Assembly (NCBI GenBank): GCA_903945175.1
Contig: CAJAUM010000110.1
Location: forward strand, 62,001-126,000
Length of the DNA: 64,000 bases
DNA from: an uncultured Bacteroidales bacterium
GTDB lineage: Bacteria > Bacteroidota > Bacteroidia > Bacteroidales > FEN-979
Direction of reading: 5' to 3'
The notes beneath the pieces were generated by a model, which was not told where the DNA came from, searched no databases, and was given only the letters and a program-made list of their open reading frames with translations. Below are positions 25,732 through 34,084 of the stretch, piece after piece (position 1 is the first letter of the stretch; each line of letters opens with the position of its first letter). A program made the translations under genes and the position numbers.

Positions 25732-28566
25732 TCAGTTTAAACCGAGGATTTGTTTGAGATATAGGGCGGTGAAACTCGTGGGATGGTTCGCAACTTGTTC
25801 CGGCGTACCCTGTGCAAGAACCTCGCCACCCCGTTCACCTCCTTCAGGACCCATATCAATCACATGATCTGCAACTTTGATCACCTCCATATTGTGCTCT
25901 ATGACCAGTACCGTATTCCCTTTGGCAACCAGTTTGTTAAGTACGCACAGCAATACTTTGACATCCTCGAAATGCAATCCGGTGGTTGGTTCATCCATAA
26001 TGTAGATGGTATTGCCCGTATCTGTTTTGGAGAGCTCAGTGGCCAGTTTTACGCGCTGCGCTTCCCCTCCGGAGAGGGTCGTTGATTGTTGTCCAAGGGT
26101 GATATACCCCAATCCAACCTCATTTAAGGTGTTGATTTTGTGAACAATGAATGAGATGTTCTCAAAAAATACGACAGCCTGCTCAATGGTCATATTGAGG
26201 ACGTCGTTGATGGATTTGCCTTTGTAGCGAACTTCAAGGGTTTCACGGTTATAACGATGGCCATGACAGGTTTCACATAGGACATAGACGTCTGGTAAAA
26301 AGTTCATCTCAATTACGCGCAGTCCGGCACCTTTGCAGGTTTCACACCGGCCGCCCTTAACATTGAAGGAAAACCGGCCGGGAAGATACCCGCGCATCTT
26401 GGATTCCGGAAGTTCAGCAAAGAGCTTGCGTATGTCGTCAAATACCTTGGTGTAGGTTGCCGGATTGGAACGGGGTGTCCGTCCGATAGGAGACTGATCA
26501 ATTTCAATTACCTTGTCGATATTTTTTATCCCGTCAATTGTTTTATAAGGGAGTGGTTTCTGATCAGATTTGTAGAAATACTGACTCAGGATGGGGTAGA
26601 GGGTTTCGTTGATAAGAGAGGACTTTCCGCTGCCCGATAGCCCGGTAATGCAGATGAGTTTGCCCAAGGGAAGCGTCAGCTCCACATCCTTCAGGTTATT
26701 GCCCGAAGCCCCGGTCAATGTGAGCAGTTTGCCATTTCCTTTCCGACGCTCGCCCGGGATGTTGATTTTTCGTTTTCCACTCAGATAAAGACCGGTAAGA
26801 TGACCATTTTTCTTGATCTCCTCTGGAGTCCCCTGGGCAACAATTCTGCCACCATGTATGCCTGCTCCGGGACCAATGTCGATCACATGATCGGCTGCCA
26901 TGATGGTCTCCTGGTCGTGTTCCACAACAATGACTGAGTTTCCTGCATCGCGCAGACTTTTCAATGCATGAATTAACCGGAGATTATCGTGCTGGTGGAG
27001 CCCGATACTGGGTTCGTCCAGGATATAGAGAACGCCAACCAACTGTGAGCCAATCTGCGTGGCCAGCCTGATCCGCTGGCTTTCTCCACCTGAGAGACTG
27101 CGCGCTGTGCGATTCAAAGTAAGGTACCCAATGCCGACATCAAGCAGGAACTGGATACGGTTTCTTATCTCCCGGATGATCTCATAAGAAATAGTTCGTT
27201 TTCGTTCATCCAGCTGAGCTGAAAGCTGGTCAAACCAAACTGAAAGATTCACCAGGTCTGTATTGGCCAGTTCAGAAATGTTTTTCCCCCCAATCCGGAA
27301 AAAGAGCGATTCCTTCTTCAACCTCGCGCCACTGCATTCAGGACAAGCCATTTTATTCATAAAGCTGCTTACCCATTTCATGATGCTGGCTGGTGCAGCT
27401 TCTGCATGCTGGGAGTTGATGAAGCTTACAATTCCTTCGAAATTCAGCGAGTAGCTTGAAGATACACCAAGGTATTCGTTTTTTACCCTGAACACTTCAT
27501 CTGATCCATTCAGAATAACATGGATTGCATTTTCAGATATCTCCGAAATGGGCGTGTTGAGGTCAAACCCGTATTTTTCACCGATGGCCTCAATCTGTTT
27601 GAAAATCCAGGAATTTTTATACTCACCGATGGGGACAATGGCTCCCTTTCTGATGCTTTTTGAACGATCGGGGATAATTTTATTTAGATCGATCTCAGAA
27701 ACCGTGCCAAGCCCGTTACAATTTGGACATGCACCATAAGGAGAATTGAAGGAAAATGAGTTCGGTTCCGGCTCACTGTATGAAATTCCTGAAGTTGGAC
27801 ACATCAGTAACCGGCTGAAATGGCGTACCGTTTCGCTTGAAAGGTCAAGAACCATAAGAACATCCTTTCCATGACGCATGGCCAGATTGACCGAACCAGC
27901 AAGCCTGGATTTTGAATCAGGTTTTACGCTTACCTGGTCAATCAGAATTTCAACATCATGGATTTTGTACCGGTCTAATTGAAGTCCATGACTGATCTCC
28001 TTAACTTCCCCATCGATACGCACATTGAGAAATCCCTGTTTGCGGATTTGTTCAAACAATTCACGGTAATGCCCTTTACGTCCTTTGACCACCGGTGCCA
28101 GAATCAGGATGTTTTTTCCTGAATAGTTTGAAATGATCAAATCCACAATCTGCTGTTCACTGTACCTGACCATTTGCTCCCCGGTGATGTATGAATGGGC
28201 ATCGGCAGCCCGTGCAAAAAGAAGCCGCATGAAATCATAAATCTCTGTGATGGTGCCCACGGTTGAACGCGGATTCCTGTTCGTTGATTTCTGTTCAATG
28301 GATATAACAGGGCTAAGTCCGTTGATTTTATCAACATCAGGTCTTTCCAGATTGCCGATGAATTGCCTGGCATAGGCCGAAAAGGTCTCCATGTAGCGCC
28401 GCTGGCCTTCGGCATATATGGTGTCGAAGGCAAGCGACGATTTTCCACTGCCACTTAACCCGGTGAAAACTACCAGTTTGTGCCGGGGAATAACCAGGTC
28501 GATATTTTTCAGATTGTGAACCCTGGCACCGAAAACTTCCAAATGCTCTTCCACAGGAGTCGCCAA
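25732..28566 (-). CDS. uvrA: Excinuclease ABC subunit A
   Basis: Damage-recognition ATPase of nucleotide excision repair, 944 residues. It has two ABC modules: Walker [10 protein letters not shown] near the start and again after residue 630, two signature motifs ([12 protein letters not shown] and [12 protein letters not shown]) and two Walker B motifs ([24 protein letters not shown]). The C-terminal zinc finger CETCKGAG...CETCHGHRY is intact. In the N-terminal zinc finger the first cysteine pair reads CPTS (Cys256, Ser259), while the second pair CPNC is kept. The start is TTG at 28566, since there is no upstream ATG between the transglycosylase stop and this codon and the family begins just here. 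It follows the transglycosylase gene by 11 bases. Confidence 0.96.
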   Translation of the reverse strand: MATPVEEHLEVFGARVHNLKNIDLVIPRHKLVVFTGLSGSGKSSLAFDTIYAEGQRRYMETFSAYARQFIGNLERPDVDKINGLSPVISIEQKSTNRNPRSTVGTITEIYDFMRLLFARAADAHSYITGEQMVRYSEQQIVDLIISNYSGKNILILAPVVKGRKGHYRELFEQIRKQGFLNVRIDGEVKEISHGLQLDRYKIHDVEILIDQVSVKPDSKSRLAGSVNLAMRHGKDVLMVLDLSSETVRHFSRLLMCPTSGISYSEPEPNSFSFNSPYGACPNCNGLGTVSEIDLNKIIPDRSKSIRKGAIVPIGEYKNSWIFKQIEAIGEKYGFDLNTPISEISENAIHVILNGSDEVFRVKNEYLGVSSSYSLNFEGIVSFINSQHAEAAPASIMKWVSSFMNKMACPECSGARLKKESLFFRIGGKNISELANTDLVNLSVWFDQLSAQLDERKRTISYEIIREIRNRIQFLLDVGIGYLTLNRTARSLSGGESQRIRLATQIGSQLVGVLYILDEPSIGLHQHDNLRLIHALKSLRDAGNSVIVVEHDQETIMAADHVIDIGPGAGIHGGRIVAQGTPEEIKKNGHLTGLYLSGKRKINIPGERRKGNGKLLTLTGASGNNLKDVELTLPLGKLICITGLSGSGKSSLINETLYPILSQYFYKSDQKPLPYKTIDGIKNIDKVIEIDQSPIGRTPRSNPATYTKVFDDIRKLFAELPESKMRGYLPGRFSFNVKGGRCETCKGAGLRVIEMNFLPDVYVLCETCHGHRYNRETLEVRYKGKSINDVLNMTIEQAVVFFENISFIVHKINTLNEVGLGYITLGQQSTTLSGGEAQRVKLATELSKTDTGNTIYIMDEPTTGLHFEDVKVLLCVLNKLVAKGNTVLVIEHNMEVIKVADHVIDMGPEGGERGGEVLAQGTPEQVANHPTSFTALYLKQILGLN

Positions 28567-28577
28567 AAGCAGTATAA

Positions 28578-29588
28578 TTAGTGAACTTCGTTGATTTTCA
28601 GCGTATCATGAAAAAAAGTTTCATGCAGCGGATTTTTTTTCATCAGTGCTTCATAATTCAATGCACCCTCGACCGGGATTTTAAAGATGTAAATTTTCCT
28701 GGACTTGTTTGGAAGCGTATAACTCTGGATCCATGGATTCATCTCCCGCAGAATCCGATAGTTTATCGCAAGGCGCTTGGCAAAATCAGGCAGGTTGGAT
28801 ATGGTGCTGTCAATGGCTAAAAGCCGGGAGGGAATCTCGGGGTAAAAATCAGCCTGGCGAAGGTAAAACCCATAGCGTACAGGGTGGTTGTAAACCTCTT
28901 TCATGGCTATGATGCGAAAAATATAACGGGCTGTCTCCTCGTTGAGATACAGGTCATAATAATCGGCCACACCCTGTTTATCCAAGGCCTTGTCAAGTCC
29001 ATCCAATCCCCGGTTGTAGGAGGCGGCCACAAGGGTCCAGTTGTTGAATTTTTTGAAAGCATCTTTGAAATAATCACATGCAGCCTGGGTTGACTTCTCC
29101 ATATTGTAGCGTTCATCTACATTGTCATTTATTTCCAGGTCATAACTCAGTCCGGTTGGCTTGATGAATTGCCAGTATCCTTCAGCACCTGCAGGTGAAA
29201 CGACATTGGCGAGATTACTTTCAGCAAGGGCAAGGAATTTGAAATCATCAGGGATCCCGTTCTTTTTCAGAATGGGTTCGATAACCGGGAACCACCGGTT
29301 TGCGCGCTTGAACATCAGCATCGTCGAAGTGTGCATGAATGTGTTGGCCATGATCTCACGCTCAAAGGCCTCCTTAACATAAAACAAATCCTGAGGGATC
29401 TCTTGTCCGGCAAAACTGGCCTTTGCAGGAGCAGCAGGTGCGAATATCTTCATGTGTCTGGAAAAAAGACCTTTGTATTCTTTGTCCTGGTTTTTTACAT
29501 CCAAAACGGCGCAGAGAGATAAAGTACATGCCAAAATCAGTCCTAAACCACCCAGAAAATAATATCCTTTTTTTGTCATTTTCATCAT
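28578..29588 (-). CDS. Membrane-anchored lytic transglycosylase (SLT domain)
   Basis: A murein-cleaving enzyme of 336 residues that makes 1,6-anhydromuropeptides. An N-terminal hydrophobic helix (about residues 8-28) acts as signal or anchor. The SLT/lysozyme-like domain spans about 95-230: the catalytic glutamate is in LALAESNLANVVSPAGAEGYWQF, followed by the NVDERYNMEKSTQAACDYFKD helix and VAASYNRG, as in MltD. After it comes a segment that resembles the usual spacer to LysM repeats (IPSRLLAIDSTISNLPDFAKRLAI), but no LysM repeat follows. It begins 1 base after rfbC ends, so the two are probably co-transcribed. Confidence 0.9.
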   Translation of the reverse strand: MMKMTKKGYYFLGGLGLILACTLSLCAVLDVKNQDKEYKGLFSRHMKIFAPAAPAKASFAGQEIPQDLFYVKEAFEREIMANTFMHTSTMLMFKRANRWFPVIEPILKKNGIPDDFKFLALAESNLANVVSPAGAEGYWQFIKPTGLSYDLEINDNVDERYNMEKSTQAACDYFKDAFKKFNNWTLVAASYNRGLDGLDKALDKQGVADYYDLYLNEETARYIFRIIAMKEVYNHPVRYGFYLRQADFYPEIPSRLLAIDSTISNLPDFAKRLAINYRILREMNPWIQSYTLPNKSRKIYIFKIPVEGALNYEALMKKNPLHETFFHDTLKINEVH

Positions 29589-29589
29589 A

Positions 29590-30132
29590 TTAAAATGGAC
29601 TTACCACCTCATTGAACCTCGGAGAAACCTTATCTTTATCGGAGATCATCGGATGATCAATACCCCAGTTGATATTCAGGGCAGGATCATTCCATAGAAT
29701 GCTGCCTTCAGATACTTTACTGTACACATTGGTACATTTATAAAAGAAGATGGTATCATCCTCCAGGGTGGCAAACCCATGTGCAAATCCGGGAGGGATC
29801 CAATACATCCATTTATTTTGACCAGAAAGTACAATTGATTCCCATTTTCCATATGTTGGAGATTCTTTCCTGATATCCACGGCCACATCAAGCACTGAAC
29901 CACGCATTACACGCACCAGCTTGCCCTGCGCGAATGGAGGAGCCTGGTAATGAAGCCCCCGGAGAACATCCTTTTTGGACTTGGACTCATTGTCCTGCAT
30001 GAACTTCAAATCAAGCCCAACCTGCAGGAGTTTGTCATAATTAAAGGATTCGAAAAAATATCCGCGTTCATCTTCAAATACATCCGGTTTGATGATCAAC
30101 AGCCCTTCCAGGGGAGTCTTAATAATTTCCAT
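29590..30132 (-). CDS. rfbC: dTDP-4-dehydrorhamnose 3,5-epimerase
   Basis: Converts dTDP-4-keto-6-deoxyglucose to dTDP-4-keto-rhamnose in the dTDP-L-rhamnose pathway for surface polysaccharides. The 180-residue cupin has the catalytic histidine in LRGLHYQ, the basic KLVRVMRGSVLDVAVDIR strand, and IPPGFAHGFATLEDD. Length is normal. The partner genes rfbA, rfbB and rfbD are not in the window, so this copy is separated from its pathway. It lies 30 bases after lpdA and 1 base before the transglycosylase. Confidence 0.95.
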   Translation of the reverse strand: MEIIKTPLEGLLIIKPDVFEDERGYFFESFNYDKLLQVGLDLKFMQDNESKSKKDVLRGLHYQAPPFAQGKLVRVMRGSVLDVAVDIRKESPTYGKWESIVLSGQNKWMYWIPPGFAHGFATLEDDTIFFYKCTNVYSKVSEGSILWNDPALNINWGIDHPMISDKDKVSPRFNEVVSPF

Positions 30133-30162
30133 ATATCGTTATCTTTTCACGCATGACGTAAT

Positions 30163-31551
30163 TTACAAATGAATGCACTCCCCGTAAGCCTGAGCAACGG
30201 CCTCCATGATCGCTTCCGACATGGTAGGATGAGGATGAACTGATTCAATGATCTCCTTGCCGGTAGTTTCAAGTTTCCTTGCAACAACAACTTCCGCGAT
30301 CATCTCCGTTACATTGTCCCCAATCATATGGGCGCCAAGCCATTCACCGTATTTTTTATCAAAAATCACCTTGATAAAGCCATCCCGGGCTCCTGATGCA
30401 GTGGCTTTTCCAGAGGCTGTAAATGGGAATTTCCCAACCAATATCTCATAACCGGCCTCTTTTGCAGCTTTCTCTGTCATGCCTACCGATGCAATTTCCG
30501 GATGGGTGTATGTACATCCGGGGATATTGCCGTAATCAAGCGGTTCAACGTGCTTTCCAGCGATCTTCTCTACGCAGATGATCCCTTCATGTGAGGCAAC
30601 ATGTGCGAGGGCAGGACCATGAACAATATCGCCAATGGCATAAAAACCTTCGATGTTGGTCTTGTAATAGTCATCAACGATCACCTTGCCCCGTTCGGTC
30701 AGGATGCCGGTTTCTTCAAGCCCGATTCCTTCAATGTTCGTTGCAATACCCACGGCGGATAAAACAACATCACATTCAATGATTTCATCTCCCTTTTTGG
30801 TCCTGATAAGAACGTTACATCCTTCTCCTGAACTGTCAATCGATTCCACTGAAACCCCGGTCATTACTTTCATCCCGGCTTTTTTAAATGAACGTTCAAG
30901 CGCCTTTGAAACATCTTCATCTTCAACAGGGACGATGTTTGGCAAAACTTCAACGAGAGATACCTTTGTTCCAAGTGTATGATAAAACCAGGCGAACTCA
31001 GAACCGATTGCACCGGAACCCACCACAACCATCGACCTGGGCTGGGATGGCAGCGTCATCGCTTCACGGTACCCGATAATCTTTTTGCCATCCTGTTTGA
31101 GGTTGGGCAATTCGCGCGACCTTGCTCCGGTGGCGAGAATAATATGATTGGCTGTATATTCCGTTTTTGTTCCTGAGGCATCTGTTACCTCAACGATTTT
31201 TCCTGGCTTTACCTTTCCAAATCCCTGGATATGTTCGATTTTATTCTTTTTAAGAAGGAATTGAATTCCTTTGCTCATCTGATCAGCAACATCACGGCTG
31301 CGTTTAACAATAGCCGGAAAATCTGCATGGGCCTCACCTGCAACAATCCCATATTCAGAAGCATGGTGAAGGTACTGGAAAACAGAGGCACTTTTAAGCA
31401 AGGCTTTTGTGGGAATGCATCCCCAGTTGAGGCAAATTCCTCCCAGTTCTGCACGTTCCACGACACCGACTTTGAAACCCAGCTGGGCTGCACGGATCGC
31501 AGCAACATAACCGCCCGGGCCACTACCTATGACAATGATATCGTATTTCAT
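30163..31551 (-). CDS. lpdA: Dihydrolipoyl dehydrogenase (E3)
   Basis: FAD-dependent disulfide reductase that reoxidises lipoyl groups of 2-oxoacid dehydrogenases and the glycine cleavage system. The 462-residue protein shows the FAD motif GSGPGGYVAA, redox-active Cys40 and Cys45 in GGICLNWGCIP, the NAD-binding VVGSGAIGSEFAW, the second FAD motif YAIGD and the C-terminal catalytic HPHPTMSE. No 2-oxoacid dehydrogenase E1/E2 genes are adjacent, but glycine dehydrogenase (gcvP) lies 2.5 kb away on the same strand, which may share this E3. Confidence 0.96.
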   Translation of the reverse strand: MKYDIIVIGSGPGGYVAAIRAAQLGFKVGVVERAELGGICLNWGCIPTKALLKSASVFQYLHHASEYGIVAGEAHADFPAIVKRSRDVADQMSKGIQFLLKKNKIEHIQGFGKVKPGKIVEVTDASGTKTEYTANHIILATGARSRELPNLKQDGKKIIGYREAMTLPSQPRSMVVVGSGAIGSEFAWFYHTLGTKVSLVEVLPNIVPVEDEDVSKALERSFKKAGMKVMTGVSVESIDSSGEGCNVLIRTKKGDEIIECDVVLSAVGIATNIEGIGLEETGILTERGKVIVDDYYKTNIEGFYAIGDIVHGPALAHVASHEGIICVEKIAGKHVEPLDYGNIPGCTYTHPEIASVGMTEKAAKEAGYEILVGKFPFTASGKATASGARDGFIKVIFDKKYGEWLGAHMIGDNVTEMIAEVVVARKLETTGKEIIESVHPHPTMSEAIMEAVAQAYGECIHL

Positions 31552-31574
31552 TTTTCTGATTTTTATGGAATTCG

Positions 31575-31582
31575 CAAAGATA
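31575..31582 (-). promoter_or_regulatory. Bacteroidota -7 element upstream of lpdA
   Basis: The minus strand reads TATCTTTG, matching TAnnTTTG, 23 bases before the lpdA ATG at 31551. No convincing -33 TTTG at 19-21 bases further upstream. Confidence 0.55.
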
Positions 31583-31641
31583 GTAAAATATCAGGTGGAT
31601 GCATGAACACCACCAACCCTAAGTCTTGGAAATAAAAGAGA

Positions 31642-31678
31642 ATTCCACCATCCCAACCAATAAATGGGATGATGGAAT
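31642..31678. other. Strong hairpin in the lpdA upstream region
   Basis: Arms 31642-31655 (ATTCCACCATCCCA) and 31665-31678 (TGGGATGATGGAAT) are complementary at 13 of 14 positions around a 9-base loop. The single non-match is C-A on plus-strand RNA but a U-G wobble on minus-strand RNA, so the fold is fully paired on the minus strand. On the minus strand the hairpin is followed by a modest U-rich tract (CTCTTTTATTT), compatible with a weak terminator for an unseen minus-strand RNA. Confidence 0.55.
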
Positions 31679-31911
31679 CTGGATCACTAAAATGTTTTAC
31701 GCCCGCCGGAACCTATCCGATGAATAGCCCATGAAATTCGACATAAGGGCAATACAGGGACGAGACAGCATGCAACATCCGGAAGGTATTTAAAGAAATC
31801 AGGGACTGTACATTCGAAAAGTTAGAAAATGCAACGCTTGAGACCTTAATCAAGTAGTGTTCGACGATCAATTTTTATCTTTATTTGGAAGCGATTATCT
31901 GGACAATACTG

Positions 31912-31919
31912 TAAATTTG
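31912..31919 (+). promoter_or_regulatory. Bacteroidota -7 element for the PLP-enzyme gene
   Basis: TAAATTTG matches TAnnTTTG and ends 28 bases before the ATG at 31948. A TTTG occurs at 31884-31887, but the 24-base spacing is longer than the usual 19-21. Confidence 0.55.
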
Positions 31920-31947
31920 TACCGGAAACCAACCAAAATATCCAGAT

Positions 31948-33138
31948 ATGAAAAATGATCCGTCAACAAAAATTTATGAACTGCTCCAGTTCGGCGAATA
32001 TGGGGATGTCAACCCATCAGTTTGCGATTCTGCCACATTTACCTTCATGCAGGCTAAGACAATGATGGATACCTTTCATGGTGAGTCCGAGGGATGCTTT
32101 CTTTATTCCCGCCATTGGAACCCCAGCAACAAATACCTTGCTGATGCACTGGCAGCCATGGAAGGGACCGAATCAGCCTGGGTTACAGCCTCCGGGATGG
32201 CTGCCATAACCTGTTCTATTTTGCAGATATGCAGCAGTGGCGACCACATTGTTTGCAGTCTTACAACCTACGGTGGCACCTTTGCCTTCCTATTTAATTA
32301 TGTGAAGAAATTTAACATTGATGTGACCTTTGTCGATATCACCAACCTCGACCTTGTAAAACAGGCCATTCGCCCCAATACGAAGATGATTTACACTGAG
32401 ACAATGACCAATCCGTTGCTTCAGATTTCTGACATTCCGGCCCTGGCAAAGATCGCGGATCAAAACAACATCAAACTGGTAGTCGACAATACGTTCACCC
32501 CGATGATCGTTGCGCCTCACCGATGGGGAGCGCATGTCGTTGTTTACAGCATGACCAAGTTCATCAATGGCAAAAACGATTGTGTTGCAGGCGCTATTTG
32601 TGCCTCCAATGATTTCATAAACTCCCTGAGTGATGTTAATGCAGGGTCAGCCATGTTGCTGGGTCCTGCACTGGATCCTTTGCGATCCTCCAGCATCCTG
32701 AAAAACATGCATACACTTCACATTCGCATGAAGCAGCATTCCGTCAATGCCATGTATCTGGCAGGAAAATTTAAGGAAGAGGGTATAAAAATAAACTATC
32801 CCGGACTTCCTGGAAATAAGGGTCACAAAAAATTAAAAGAGATGATGGTCCCGGAATTCGGTTTCGGCGGAATAATTGCCATCGACATGGTGACTGCCGA
32901 GCGTGCAGCTAAACTGATGGAACTCATGGAACTTGCCGGTGTCGGTTATCTGGCTGTCAGTCTGGGTTATTTTAAAACACTCTTCAGTAACTCGGGAAAG
33001 AGTACATCCTCAGAGATTCCGGAAGAGATCCAACAGGAAATGGGATTGTCAGAAGGGCTTGTTCGCTTCTCTGTTGGACTTGACAATGACATTGAAAACA
33101 CCTGGCAGAAAATCAAGGGCTGTCTTGAAAAAATGTAG
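31948..33138 (+). CDS. Trans-sulfuration-type PLP-dependent enzyme (Cys/Met metabolism family)
   Basis: A 396-residue fold-type I PLP enzyme of the group containing cystathionine synthases and lyases, O-acetylhomoserine sulfhydrylase and methionine gamma-lyase. Visible motifs: YSRHWNP (the tyrosine/arginine that hold cofactor phosphate), TASGMAAI, VVDNTFTPM with the PLP-pairing aspartate, and the Schiff-base lysine in YSMTKFINGKND (Lys204). The position of methionine gamma-lyase Cys116 is glycine (YGGT, Gly110), so that specific reaction is doubtful. The final region GLVRFSVGLD binds the substrate carboxylate. An alpha/beta hydrolase gene begins 4 bases after its stop. The exact substrate cannot be assigned. 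Confidence 0.85.
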   Translation: MKNDPSTKIYELLQFGEYGDVNPSVCDSATFTFMQAKTMMDTFHGESEGCFLYSRHWNPSNKYLADALAAMEGTESAWVTASGMAAITCSILQICSSGDHIVCSLTTYGGTFAFLFNYVKKFNIDVTFVDITNLDLVKQAIRPNTKMIYTETMTNPLLQISDIPALAKIADQNNIKLVVDNTFTPMIVAPHRWGAHVVVYSMTKFINGKNDCVAGAICASNDFINSLSDVNAGSAMLLGPALDPLRSSSILKNMHTLHIRMKQHSVNAMYLAGKFKEEGIKINYPGLPGNKGHKKLKEMMVPEFGFGGIIAIDMVTAERAAKLMELMELAGVGYLAVSLGYFKTLFSNSGKSTSSEIPEEIQQEMGLSEGLVRFSVGLDNDIENTWQKIKGCLEKM

Positions 33139-33142
33139 GTAA

Positions 33143-34084
33143 ATGCCACTTGACCCCAAAGCCAAAGCCCTGCTTACGGCCATCGCGGCAGCCGGAGAAC
33201 CAGCCATTGATTCGATTCCTCTGGATGTAGCCCGTGCACAGGTTGAGAAAGGAATGGCACGGATGAATATTCCGGTAATGCCTGTTGGGTTCATAAAAAA
33301 TACCTCCTTCATGGGTTCGGGAAGGGAGATTCCTGTCAGGATCTATATTCCTGAAGGCGAAGGGCCCTTTCCGGTCATGGTTTTCTTCCATGGCGGGGGA
33401 TGGGTTTTATTTAGTCTAGATACCTATGACCCCATGTGCACACATATCTGTTCGATGGCAGGATGCATTGTAACTTCGGTCGATTTCAGGCTTTCACCTG
33501 AGCATAAATTCCCAGCCGCAATAGATGATTGCCTTGATGCATCACGATGGATTGCAGAACATTGTATGGAGTGGAATGGAGATGCTTCCCGGATTTTTTT
33601 ATCAGGTGACAGCGCCGGCGGCAACCTGGCAGCGGTTACTGCCTTACGCATCCGCGATGAAGGCGGGCCGGCCATCAAAGGCCAGGTGCTGATCTATCCT
33701 GTTACTGATTATTTTCAGCCAGAAAAACCATCGTATGCTGAATTTGCCGATGGCTATAGCCTCACAAGGGATGCCCTGAAGTGGTTTTGGAACATGTATC
33801 TCAGCAGCAGTGATGATGCAGCAGATCCCAGAACTTCACCCTTGAGGGCGTCCGGTCTTTCAGGACTTCCGCCTGCACTCGTGATCGTGTCTGCGTACGA
33901 CCCATTGCGGGATGATGGGATTGCTTACGCGAAACGCCTGGCAGCAGCAGGCGTTTCAGTAAACATGTCATTGTATGAGGATATGATCCATGGATTCATC
34001 AGCTATCTTGGAATTTTCCGGCAGGCCACAACAGCCCTCGAAGAAATTTCTGAATGGGTAAGGAAAACCTCGCTACCTGTTTAA
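33143..34084 (+). CDS. Alpha/beta hydrolase of the hormone-sensitive lipase (HSL) family
   Basis: A 313-residue cytosolic esterase/lipase-like enzyme. The oxyanion-hole motif HGGGW, the nucleophile elbow GDSAGG, the acid in YDPLRDDG and the histidine in DMIHGF form the complete HSL-family active site in the right order. No signal peptide. It sits 4 bases after the PLP-enzyme gene, which suggests joint expression, but the substrate is unknown. It overlaps the 3' end of gcvP by 4 bases, tail to tail. Confidence 0.93.
   Translation: MPLDPKAKALLTAIAAAGEPAIDSIPLDVARAQVEKGMARMNIPVMPVGFIKNTSFMGSGREIPVRIYIPEGEGPFPVMVFFHGGGWVLFSLDTYDPMCTHICSMAGCIVTSVDFRLSPEHKFPAAIDDCLDASRWIAEHCMEWNGDASRIFLSGDSAGGNLAAVTALRIRDEGGPAIKGQVLIYPVTDYFQPEKPSYAEFADGYSLTRDALKWFWNMYLSSSDDAADPRTSPLRASGLSGLPPALVIVSAYDPLRDDGIAYAKRLAAAGVSVNMSLYEDMIHGFISYLGIFRQATTALEEISEWVRKTSLPV

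Larger units (their letters stand above)
31552..31947 (+). other. 396-base gene-free region between lpdA and a divergent PLP-enzyme gene
   Basis: The only gap over 300 bases in the window. It holds the lpdA -7 element at its left end, a strong hairpin at 31642-31678, and the plus-strand -7 element at 31912 close to its right end. The 230 bases between (31680-31910) contain only tiny reading frames, for example 11 codons from 31692 and 21 codons a little further on, with nothing I recognise. I see no tRNA, SAM-I riboswitch consensus or known leader. If the 31912 promoter is used, this block is not part of the PLP-enzyme transcript. Confidence 0.6.

Noticed and set aside
31680..31910. Possible SAM or other riboswitch before the PLP-enzyme gene
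   Set aside because: No SAM-I core sequence is visible, and the -7 element at 31912 would start the RNA after this region. A few tiny reading frames here have no support either.
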